The notes under the pieces were generated by a model. That model saw nothing but the letters and a program-made list of their open reading frames with translations, was not told the DNA's origin and did not search any database. The translations under genes were made by a program, and so were the position numbers. From Trachelipus rathkii (taxonomy: Eukaryota; Arthropoda; Malacostraca; Isopoda; Trachelipodidae), in NCBI GenBank assembly GCA_015478945.1, contig JABUQX010007761.1, positions 1 through 15,000 of the forward strand: 15,000 nt of DNA. The letters are read 5' to 3'. Within the stretch, counting starts at the first letter, position 1. The number at the start of each line of letters is the position of its first letter. Shown piece after piece: positions 7,537-14,902 of the stretch.

Positions 7537-7746
7537 TTACGCTTTAACTATTGCATAAAGTGATGCAATACTTATTATATTTGATCCTCTGGCAGGAATA
7601 CAAGCAATGTAGAAGTCGCCATTCGGTTTACGATTAAATATAAATGACACATCGTTGGGAATAACGAAGCTCCCTGTGAAGATATCAACAACAGGTGTAG
7701 AGATGTGGGGAGATGTCATCGTATCAACACAGCGAAAAACTATCAT
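7537..7746 (-). CDS. Small hypothetical protein, 69 aa, in satellite cassette
   Basis: I do not recognise this protein. The frame runs from ATG at 7746 to TAA at 7537-7539; an alternative in-frame Met is codon 10 (MTSPHISTPV...). The N-terminal part carries FTGSFVIPNDVSF and the C-terminal part IACIPARGSNIISIASLY, compatible with a small beta-rich fold but with no known motif, no signal peptide and no clear membrane segment. Support comes from position: a TATA box and initiator lie about 95-125 bases upstream of the ATG in both arms. Of the differences from the right-arm copy, several fall at third positions (ACA/ACG, AGC/AGT, ATT/ATC), weakly suggesting past selection. An upstream ATG in another frame (GGGATGTTTAT) ends early, and TTTTCTTCAG just before the ATG resembles a splice acceptor, so this could be an exon. 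No AATAAA follows closely. Confidence 0.4.
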   Translation of the reverse strand: MIVFRCVDTMTSPHISTPVVDIFTGSFVIPNDVSFIFNRKPNGDFYIACIPARGSNIISIASLYAIVKA

Positions 7747-7837
7747 ACTGAAGAAAATAGTGTATAAACATCCCTTAAATGTAATGAGATTCTTTCTTCA
7801 ACCAATCAGAAGAAAGTAAACAACAGATACGACGTAC

Positions 7838-7872
7838 GAATGAACCATTTCAGTTCAAAAGGGTATATAATC
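7838..7872 (-). promoter_or_regulatory. TATA box plus initiator-like core promoter
   Basis: On the minus strand GATTATATACCC (7872-7861) contains TATATA starting at 7869. TCATTC (7843-7838) follows, matching the arthropod initiator consensus TCAKTY with its A at 7841, 28 bases after the first T of the TATA element. Spacing and sequence fit an RNA polymerase II core promoter driving the small ORF, with a 5' leader of about 95 bases. The arrangement is preserved in the right arm. Confidence 0.5.
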
Positions 7873-7880
7873 TCGCTAGA

Positions 7881-7935
7881 CAACAACAACAACACAACAC
7901 AATGCAACAAACAACAACAAACAACAACAACAATA
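7881..7935 (+). repeat. (CAA)n microsatellite
   Basis: Interrupted CAA run directly upstream of the minus-strand TATA box. The right arm has the complementary, longer and purer (GTT)n run at 11384-11436. Confidence 0.92.
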
Positions 7936-7960
7936 AAATAGTACAAAGATAAGTTCTTGG

Positions 7961-8770
7961 ATCTAACCAATGAATATAAGCTAACGTAACATTGTTTTCA
8001 CATAATGAAGCTAACATAGCATTACCTGAGACTAAGAAATAATGTACAACGACGAATCTAACCCAACTTAAGCACGAATAACCTGTTGAACATTAACAAA
8101 GTTCCACACTTAACACCGTTGAACTGAAATTGCATACAAAACGTAACCCATTCATACTTTACCAAACATACTCCAACATATTAAGGTTAATTTTACATTG
8201 CACAGTAATATTTAGCAAGATTATCATAACCTTGTTTAATTATCAGTACAGGAGCACGTGAAAGTATGCCTAGCGTAACAAAGTTTCCAACATTTATAAG
8301 CTACACATAACATAACCTGAACTAGAATGATCAATGTACAATGACAAACCCAACACCCCATACGCACGAATAAACCAACATTAACAAACTTTCGCATTTA
8401 ACAACAGTAAAGTACTAACACTCGTACAAAACGTAACTATTCACACTTTTTCAAAGGCATTCTCTGACATATCAACCGTTAATTTTACCATTAACATCGT
8501 AATATTTTAACAAAATTATTAGGCATACTGTCTAACATCATGGACTGACAAAGAATATTAATGCTGACGTAACAATGTTTTCACATCCAACGTCGTAACA
8601 TTTAACAAAAAATTCACCATAACCTCGTCTAAATATCATATCACCAGCGCATAATCGAAACATAACAAAGTTTAACCAAACATAACAAAAATAACAAAAT
8701 CTTATCCTGAACCTAATATAAAAATAAGTTCTTTGAGTAAAATATCACAGTAAAGCGTAATAGTTAACTG
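7961..8770 (+). repeat. Satellite array, left arm inner block
   Basis: Satellite units resume after the cassette, with anchors near 8096 and 8384 (step 288) and the half-unit motif near 8278 and 8570. These units are more diverged than those in the outer block. Confidence 0.85.
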
Positions 8771-8960
8771 ATTTTAAAGCAGTAAATCAGTAAAATTCAG
8801 TAAATAAACCGCCCATCTCTGAGTCCCCTAACCCGTCCCCCGCATGAGTTGATCTATTGAGTATTGATTCAAAGTCATTTTCAAGTACATTTTGGGGACA
8901 AAACATAGACATAAAAATATGTTCTTTTATATCAACCTACGAATATATGCTTAACCAACA
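8771..8960 (+). repeat. Left arm boundary repeat, inner copy
   Basis: Matches 5630-5790 in the same orientation: AAAGCAGTAAATCA, GTTGATCTATTGA, TTCAAGTACATTTTGG against TTGAGTATCATTTTTGG, and GTTCTTTTATAT. The right arm carries the mirror copy near 10380-10590. Confidence 0.6.
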
Positions 8961-9556
8961 AAGTTTAAGCATCAATAAGCTAACAAATCATAACCGCAAC
9001 TAGAAAATATGTACAAATGCAAACCTAACATACCTAGCGTATGAATAATCAGCTAACATCCTGAAAAATTCCCTACTGATCAAGGTAAACTAGCTAACCG
9101 ATACCTGACAATATCTCGATATGTTCCGCGACTTTTCGAGCATGATTAGCAACAGGTAGCCGTGTAATCTAAACCAAAATCCCTTAACAAGTGACCAATC
9201 TATCAAAAGATGCAGCATGCTTGAACTATGAAATTGACACTAGTATACTTCATGCAAGTGTCACTCCGTTTTGGGAGTATACACATCATTTGACCTGTGT
9301 TTTCCTCGTATCCTGTAGCAAAGTTCTATGGCAAAAATAATATTTATTTTACAACTCCTCCAGCCGGTACACATTCCCTCCCATCATCGTCAGTTAACCA
9401 TCAGTAATATCTTACAAAAACTCATCATTTTCTAACAAATCAGTTGTGTATTGTCCAAATTGTCATAGTAATTTTAAACATAACGTACTTAATTTAAACG
9501 AATGAACCGTTTTCATTAACCAAGAGTAACTAAAGCAACCCATTACCTTCCGAGAG
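8961..9556 (+). other. Decayed satellite, then unique inner segment, left arm
   Basis: Up to about 9230 the satellite motif is still recognisable but decayed (CAACAAAGTTTAAGCATCAATAAGCTAAC). From about 9235 to 9556 the sequence is non-satellite AT-rich DNA that matches the right arm in reverse complement at about 9766-10080. I see no ORF or RNA gene in it. Confidence 0.6.
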
Positions 9557-9765
9557 AAAACCCAGGGAGGCCCCTTGGAAGGGTGTGAATCCTGCGAGGG
9601 GGATCACCCGAAGGGGTGTAAGCGGGCTTTACCCCTCCGAAGGAGGGGTAAGGCCTTATATATTCGGGCTGAGGCGCAAAGCCCGCTTACACCCCTTCGG
9701 GGTGATCCCCCCTCGCAGGATTCACACCTTTCAATGGGCGCACCCCTATGGGTTTTCCTCTCGGA
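9557..9765. repeat. GC-rich core of the giant palindrome
   Basis: The innermost 75-90 bases of each arm are GC-rich and the best-preserved part of the inverted repeat. GGTGTGAATCCTGCGAGGGG (9581-9600) faces its complement near 9707-9726, and GTGTAAGCGGGCTTT (9616-9630) faces 9678-9692. If extruded as a cruciform or transcribed, this gives a long GC stem. Mini-hairpins with GAA loops sit inside each side (about 9606-9618; 9690-9704). The open frames across it (9575-9823, 9585-9818) merely read through the palindrome. Confidence 0.9.
9631..9677. other. Central loop with nested hairpin
   Basis: The 47-base spacer between the arms contains a perfect hairpin, ACCCCTCC (9631-9638), GAA, GGAGGGGT (9642-9649), then the palindrome AAGGCCTT (9650-9657). 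CGGGCT at 9665-9670 can pair with AGCCCG at 9680-9685, competing with the arm-arm pairing. The C-GAA-G loop repeats the loop of the left terminal hairpin. Confidence 0.85.
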
Positions 9766-10379
9766 AGGAATGTGTTGCTTTAGTTACTCTTTGGTTAATG
9801 AAAACTGTTTATTCGTAAGTTAAATACGTTATGAAATATTACTAAGACAATGTGGAAATAACACTGTTTGTTAGAGAAATGATGAGTTTTTGTAAGATAT
9901 TACTGGGTTAACTGACGGTGAATGTGTTAGAAACGTGAACCTAGGTTTAAGTTTTTTTGAATAATGTTTAGTTTTGCCATAGACTTTTGCTAATGTCTAC
10001 GTTTATTCCAGCAGGTCAAATGATGTTATTAACCTTTCCAAAAAACTGAGTGAACACTTGATTGAAGATAGTGTCACTTCAATAGTTCAAGATGGTGGCA
10101 TCTTTGATAGATTGGTCACTTTGTTAAGGATTTGTTAGATAATACGGCTTTACCTGTGGCTGATATGCGAGAAAAGTGGGAACATATGAGTATTGTAATG
10201 TCTGTTAGCTAGTTTACCTTGATCAGGTAGGAAATTTTTCAGGATGTTAGCTTGATTATTCATACGCTAGGTAAGTTAGGTTTGCATTGTACATTATATT
10301 CCTAGTGCGGTTATGATTTGTTAGCTTTATTGATGCTAAAACTTTGTTGTTAAGCATATATCGTAGGTTAGTATAATAA
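9766..10379 (-). other. Unique inner segment, then decayed satellite, right arm
   Basis: Mirror of 8961-9556. The first 310 bases are non-satellite. From about 10085 decayed satellite words appear (GTTAGCTTTATTGATGC, AACTTTGTTGTTAAGC). Nothing gene-like was seen. Confidence 0.6.
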
Positions 10380-10595
10380 GAATATTTTTATGTTTGTTTG
10401 TCAAATGATACCTTGAAATATGACTTGAATCAGATACCCGCTAATAGAATCACATGCGGTGGGACGGTAGGGGACTGCAGGGATGGGCGTGTTGATTTTA
10501 CTGCTTACTGATTTACTGCTTTAAAATCGGTAAATTATTACGTTTTACTGTGAAATTTTACTCAAAGAACTTTATTTTTATGTTATGTCGGGATA
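10380..10595 (-). repeat. Right arm boundary repeat, inner copy
   Basis: Mirror of 8771-8960. Shared words include TGATTTACTGCTTTAAAATC (10502-10521) and AAAGAACTTTATTTTTATG (10564-10582). The TGATCTATTGA motif is degraded in this copy. Confidence 0.5.
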
Positions 10596-11345
10596 AAATT
10601 TTGTTATTTTTTTGTTAGGGTTTGGTTAAACTTTTTATGTTTTGCGATTTTATTCGCTGGGATTATGATATTTAGACGAGGTTATGATAATTTTTTTGTT
10701 AAAATGTTACCTTGTTAATGTTAAAACATTTGTTACGCCAGCATTATATTCTTTGTCAGTATGATGTTAGACAGGTTTATGCTAAATTTTGTTAAATATT
10801 GAACGATGTTAATGTAAAATTAACATTTGATTATGTCAGAGATATGCTTGAAAAAGTGTGAATAGGTTACGTTTTGGCCGAAGTGTTATGTACTTTACTG
10901 TTGTTAAATGGAAAGTTTGTTAAGTTAGTGGTTTATTCGTGCGTAAATGGTGTGTTGGGTTTGTCATTGTACATTATCTTCTTAGTTCAGGTTACTGTTA
11001 TGGTAGGCTTTATTAATGTGGAAACTTTGTTACGGCAGCATATATTGATTGATTAGTATGATAATTAAAACAAGTTATGATAAATTCTTGCTAAATATTA
11101 CTGTGTCAATGTAAAATTAACGTTAATAATAAAATTCGATAGTTTGGTAAGAAGTATGGATAGGTTACTTTTGTATGCAATGTCAGTTACTTTACAGGGG
11201 TTTCAGTGTGGAAATCTTGTTAATGTTAAAAGGTTATTCGATGCTTAGTTGGGTTAGATTCCGTCGTTGTACCATTATTTCTAGCTCAGGTATGCTATGT
11301 TAGCTTTATTAATGTGAAAACAATGTTACGTAGCTTATACTTCAT
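10596..11345 (-). repeat. Satellite array, right arm inner block
   Basis: Satellite units in reverse orientation, with anchors TGGAAAGTTTGTTAAG (about 10908) and TGGAAATCTTGTTAATGTTA (about 11211), step about 303. An exact ATTAACGTTAAT lies at 11116-11127. The 60-codon frame at 10874-11056 lies wholly in satellite and is not a gene. Confidence 0.85.
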
Positions 11346-11383
11346 TGGTTAGTATCCAAAGAACTTATCTTTGTAGTATGTTA

Positions 11384-11436
11384 TTGTTGTTGTTGTTGTT
11401 GTTGTTGTTGTTTGTTGTTGTTGTTGTTGTTGTTGT
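11384..11436 (+). repeat. (GTT)n microsatellite
   Basis: Almost pure TTG/GTT run with one interruption, upstream of the cassette promoter. Purer than its left-arm counterpart. Confidence 0.93.
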
Positions 11437-11446
11437 CCGATAGAAA

Positions 11447-11476
11447 TATATACCCTTTGAACTGATATGGTTCATT
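11447..11476 (+). promoter_or_regulatory. TATA box plus initiator-like core promoter, right copy
   Basis: TATATA at 11447-11452 and TCATTC at 11472-11477, with the initiator A at 11474, 27 bases after the first T. It matches the left-arm promoter in sequence and almost exactly in spacing, although the surrounding sequence has diverged. Confidence 0.45.
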
Positions 11477-11573
11477 CGTACGTCGTATTCTTTTGTTTAC
11501 TTTCCTCTGAATATGGTTGGAAAGAAAGAATCTCATTACATTTAAGGGATGTTTTTACACTATTTTCTTCAGT

Positions 11574-11779
11574 ATGATAGTTTTTCGCTGGTTGATACGA
11601 TGACATCTCCCTGCATCTCTACGCTTGTTTTTGATGTCTTCACGAGGAGTTTCGTTATCCCCGATGTGTCATTATATTTAATCGTAAACCGAATGGCGAC
11701 TGCTACATTGCTTGTGTTCCTCCAGAGGATCAAATATAATAAGTATTGCATCACTTTAAGCAAATGGGTTAAAGCATAA
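11574..11779 (+). pseudogene. Broken right-arm copy of the 69-aa ORF
   Basis: Homologous to the left-arm ORF. The equivalent ATG (11574) is followed by a one-base loss (CGCTGGTTGAT against CGCTGTGTTGAT) that leads to an early TGA. Further on there is an in-frame loss of one codon (AAC), a one-base loss near TCATTATATTT, a one-base loss near CCTCCAGAGG and a one-base gain near GGGTTAAAGC. A 76-codon frame (11549-11779) opens from an upstream ATG, but past the middle it reads a shifted frame unlike the left protein. The breaks may be real decay or uncorrected sequencing indels. Confidence 0.55.
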
Positions 11780-11890
11780 AATCAATTTTCATGTTTAGAG
11801 TGGGTATTTTCTGAAGGAGGCGGAGTCTAAAAAGAGTATAAGTCTAAAAAACTTTACTTTATTCGTATTAACTCGTTAGGTTATGATGGT

Positions 11891-12385
11891 TAGGTATGGT
11901 TATGCTACATTTTTTTTTTATAAATGTTACTGTGTCAATGTAAAGATTAACGTTAATATGTTAGAGAAATGCTTGGAAAAAGTATGAACAGGTTACTTTT
12001 GTATGCTAAGGTTTAGTTACTTACTGGTTGTTAAGTTGTGGAACTTTGTTAATGTTAACAGTTTATTACGGCGTTAGATGTGTTAGCTTGTGCGTTGTAC
12101 ATTATTTTTCCTAGTTCATTGATGATGCGATGTTAGGCTTATAATGTTGAAAACATTTGTTATTGGGTAGCATATATTCACGACTAGTATATAGAAAGAC
12201 CAAGTGGGAACTTTGTTAATGTTAACAGTTTATTCGTATGTAAAGTTGTGTTAGGTTTGTCCTTGTATTGTGCATTATTTTCTCAGTTCATGTTTACGCT
12301 ATGTTAGTTTTATTGATGGTGGGAAACTTTATTACGTTAGCATACTTTCATTGATCAGTTTAACTAAAAAAATTTTTTTTTTTAA

Positions 12386-12417
<32 letters not shown>

Positions 12418-13655
12418 GAAAAAAAAAAACCACTGTTGTGAGAAAATTTTAGTTTAAATGTTACTGTGTGTGTAAGATTAGACGTTAATGTGTTAGAGAT
12501 ATGCTTGAAATAAGTGTGAATAGGTTACGTTTTGCATACCGTGTTAGTTGCTTTACTGGTTTTGAGTGTGGAACTTTGTCTTTGTAATGTTAACAGTTTA
12601 TTGTGTGTGTAAGTTGTGATAGGTTTGCTTGTCTTTGTGCATTATTTTTCTTAGTTCGTGTTACGCTATGTGTAGCTTTATTGATGGTGTAAACTTTGTT
12701 ACGTTACAGCATACTTTCGCGCTTCTGTATGATTATTAACTCAATGTTGTGAGAAATTGTTAGTTAAATGTTACTGTGTTTCAGTGTAAAGATTAACGTT
12801 AATATGTTAGAGTATGCTGAAAAAAGTAGAATTAGGTTACGTTTTTGCAGTACCATGTTAGTTGCTTTAAACTGTGTTAAGTGTGGAGACTTTGTTAATG
12901 TTGACTGCTTATTCCTGCTTAAGATATGTGGTATGTTTGTCTTTGGGCATTATTTTCCTTAGTTCAGTTGATGGTATGTTAGCTTTATTATAATTTGGAA
13001 ACTTTATTATGTTAGCATACTTTCGGCTGGTCTGTATGATAATTTAACCATGTTGTGATAAATTTTTGTCTTAAGTGTTACTGTGTTAGTGTAGATTAAC
13101 GTTAATTTTAGAGTTATGCTTGAAAAAGCTAAGAATAAGTTACGTTTTGCATACCATGTTAGTTGCTAATGGGTGTTAAGTGTGGAACTTTGTTAATGTT
13201 GACTCTTTATTCGTACGTAAGATGTTTTATGTTTGTCTTTGGGCATTATTTTGTTAGTTCAGTGATGGTATGTTAGCTTTATTAATGTGGCAACTTTGTT
13301 ACGTTTTATATTCGCTGTCTGTATGATAATTAGACCAATGTTGTGATAATTTTTGCTAAATGTTACTGTGTTATTTTTCTTGTTTTTTTTATTTTTTTCT
13401 TCTGTGTAAGATTAATGTTATATGTTAGAGTTATGCTTGAAATAGTAAGAATAGTTACGTTTTGCATGCAATGTTAATTACTTAGCTGTTTTAAGTGTGG
13501 TCCTTTGTTAAACGTTAACAGTTTATTCGTTGTTTAAGATGGGCTAAGTTTCTTCGTTGTGGGTTATATTCATGTTCAGATAATGCAAGTACGCTTTATT
13601 ATCTGTGAAAATTTGTTACGATCGCATATATTGTCCTGATCTTTGTATAAGAATT
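11891..13655 (-). repeat. Satellite array, right arm outer block
   Basis: Anchors (GTGGAACTTTGTTAATGTTA and variants) lie near 12037, 12206, 12567, 12883, 13181 and 13497. The 169-base step mirrors the truncated unit of the left arm; the longer steps include tract insertions. Exact ATTAACGTTAAT copies are at 11946-11957, 12792-12803 and 13094-13105. Small frames such as 12768-12962 lie inside satellite and are not genes. Confidence 0.9.
12365..12430. repeat. Arm-specific A/T homopolymer tract
   Basis: Runs of A and T (up to about 29 T) interrupt a satellite unit between GATCAGTTTAACT and CCACTGTTGTGAG. The left-arm equivalent (near 6920-6965) lacks it. It may be an insertion or a consensus error. 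Confidence 0.85.
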
Positions 13656-13835
13656 GAATTTTATGTATGTTTATCCAGAAATGATACTCAAAATGTGGCC
13701 TTATCAGTTGATCAATAGATCACAGATGTCAGGAGGGAGGTTGGTGCTGGTTGGATAGTGGTTTGATTAGTGATTTACTGCTTTAGGGGTAGGTAAAAAC
13801 GTAAATTTGTATGTTATAAACTAAAAGAAGTTAAA
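13656..13835 (-). repeat. Right arm boundary repeat, outer copy
   Basis: Mirror of 5630-5790: ATGATACTCAAAATGTGGCC, TTGATCAATAGATCACAGAT, GTGATTTACTGCTTTAGGGG. Well preserved compared with the inner copies. Confidence 0.65.
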
Positions 13836-13844
13836 ATTTTAGTT

Positions 13845-13872
13845 TATTTTATTTATTTATTTATTTATTTTT
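13845..13872 (+). repeat. (TTTA)n microsatellite
   Basis: Complement of the left-arm (AAAT)n at the mirrored position. Confidence 0.88.
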
Positions 13873-14014
13873 ATTTTCTTGATGGTTCTGAACCATTATT
13901 TCGAAATCTACAGACCCAATTAAACATATATAAGTTAAACGACATAACATGTATCGATTCCACAATATTTAATACCTCGGCATGCGCACCGGAGCCAACA
14001 ACCGGTGCAGCTTG

Positions 14015-14140
14015 TCAACTTCCTACTCCTCTACTCATTTTCTTCACCGTTCCTCATTCTTTTCCTTCTTGTTCAAGCTTTCATCCTCTTCATTCCCTCC
14101 TTGTTTTTTGCACTCTGGCTCTTTTTTTTCTGTCAGGATC
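14015..14140 (-). repeat. Pyrimidine-rich tract (purine-rich on minus strand)
   Basis: Mirror of 5291-5410, about 125 bases mainly of C and T on the plus strand. The 76-codon frame at 13982-14212 reads this as serine/phenylalanine-rich sequence and is compositional. Confidence 0.75.
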
Positions 14141-14346
14141 CCCCTAATGGGGGGTCCTAGACACCCTATACGGACTTATAACCATCATATTCGAGTTCTA
14201 CGACCTCAATAACCCTTATAAAGACACAGCAACATTGTTGTTAACGACTGTTATAACTCGCACCGCAGTGGCTCACAGCACCGTGCCCGGAGCCACTCCA
14301 CATGATTCACAATACCAGTAATTTCAAGATAATCCAATCTTCATCC

Positions 14347-14378
<32 letters not shown>

Positions 14379-14875
14379 CCCCCTCTCAACCAAATTTCAG
14401 CCAGTTACGAACACTTCCTCGATTTTGTATGGTGGGGTGGCGTCCCTTCGGGGACCACGTGAGCGTAACATCGTCTAGACGAGGAATACCTCCCGCTAAC
14501 ACCCGCTCCAAATTTTAACCCAATACGATAACCCTAACCCATGTAGATATATATATCGAACTCGGAACCGGATGCGAAGAAGAAACCGCGGCGGAAATAA
14601 TCCAAAAATAATAATAATAATACCGGACCCTGCGTCGGTGCGGTGATGCGGACGCGGAACCGAAGGTGAAGCCGAAGCCCGAGTCGAAATCGCGGCCGGA
14701 ACCGGAGGTGAGCCGGTGCTGCTGCTGCTTGCGATGTAGAAGACTAGGGGTAACCAAGACAGCACAAAAGTCTCTAAAAGAGACTGAACGGTATTCGAAC
14801 GCAATGCAAGACGCTGACGGAAGAGGAGACGCTGAAGGTGACGAAGGATACGCAGAAGGGGTTTTAAAACAACTC
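14135..14875 (-). repeat. Right outer GC-rich terminal module
   Basis: Mirror of 4597-5290, with hairpins at 14135-14158 and 14442-14455. The minus-strand frame of 151 codons (14515-14970) starts outside the arm, crosses the terminal hairpin and continues as serine-rich low-complexity sequence; the left arm does not keep one continuous frame, so I do not call it a gene. Confidence 0.6.
14348..14383 (+). repeat. Poly-C tract
   Basis: Thirty C, then G and five C. It is absent from the equivalent left-arm position (near 5090), so it expanded, was inserted, or is a consensus artefact in this arm only. Confidence 0.92.
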
Positions 14876-14902
14876 AGAAGTGTTTCTGCGGAAACACCTT
14901 CT
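14876..14902. other. Terminal hairpin of right arm
   Basis: AGAAGTGTTTC (14876-14886) faces GAAACACCTTCT (14891-14902) with one extra C; the loop is TGCG. Read on the minus strand the loop is C-GCA-G, again a GNA triloop, with one bulged C. It occupies the same place relative to the arm end as the left hairpin but has a different stem sequence; both share TCGAAG immediately outside or at the base. Confidence 0.75.

Larger units (their letters stand above)
7441..7960 (-). repeat. Non-satellite cassette inserted in the satellite, left arm
   Basis: The regular satellite stops near 7440 and resumes near 7960 (TAAGCTAACGTAAC). Between them lies about 520 bases of unrelated sequence with a (CAA)n tract, TATA box, initiator-like element and small ORF, all read on the minus strand. 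The right arm holds the mirror copy at 11346-11890. The flanking words AAGTTCTTGGATC near 7955 and AAGTTCTTTATAC near 5767 are similar. Confidence 0.8.
4597..9630 (+). repeat. Left arm of giant imperfect inverted repeat
   Basis: The arm reads as the reverse complement of 9678-14875. Clear anchors are GAGTTGTTTTAAAACCCC at the outer end (4597; complement ends at 14875), the CTTCAGCGTCTCCTC block, CTGTAGATTTCGAAATAATG, TGTGATCTATTGATC, the gene-like cassette, and GTGTAAGCGGGCTTT at the inner end (9616-9630). The arms keep the same order of modules throughout, including one truncated satellite unit. They differ by many 1-3 base indels, substitutions and several tract insertions. The left arm is about 165 bases shorter. 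I see no transposase or other replication gene in it. Confidence 0.93.
11346..11890 (+). repeat. Non-satellite cassette, right arm copy
   Basis: Mirror of 7441-7960: (GTT)n, TATA box, initiator-like element, small broken ORF and the shared tail GGAGGCGGAGTCTAAAAA (11817-11834), then the satellite resumes. The cassette was already in the satellite when the arms were duplicated. Confidence 0.8.
9678..14875 (-). repeat. Right arm of giant imperfect inverted repeat
   Basis: Reverse complement of the left arm, with the same modules in mirror order. It carries arm-specific changes: a T-rich insertion at about 13373-13403, an A/T tract at 12365-12430, a 30-base C-run at 14348-14377, fewer CAG-equivalent units (14718-14729) and a broken copy of the small ORF. 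The plus strand is rich in T and G. Confidence 0.93.

Noticed and set aside
9575..9823. Two overlapping ORFs across the palindrome centre
   Set aside because: They read straight through both sides of a hairpin; the sequence is explained by structure, and the frames extend into unrelated AT-rich DNA.
4597..14875. Integrated parvovirus-like genome because of hairpin ends and 5-kb arms
   Set aside because: No replication or capsid ORF, intact or decayed, is recognisable in either arm. Only the hairpin ends and size are reminiscent.
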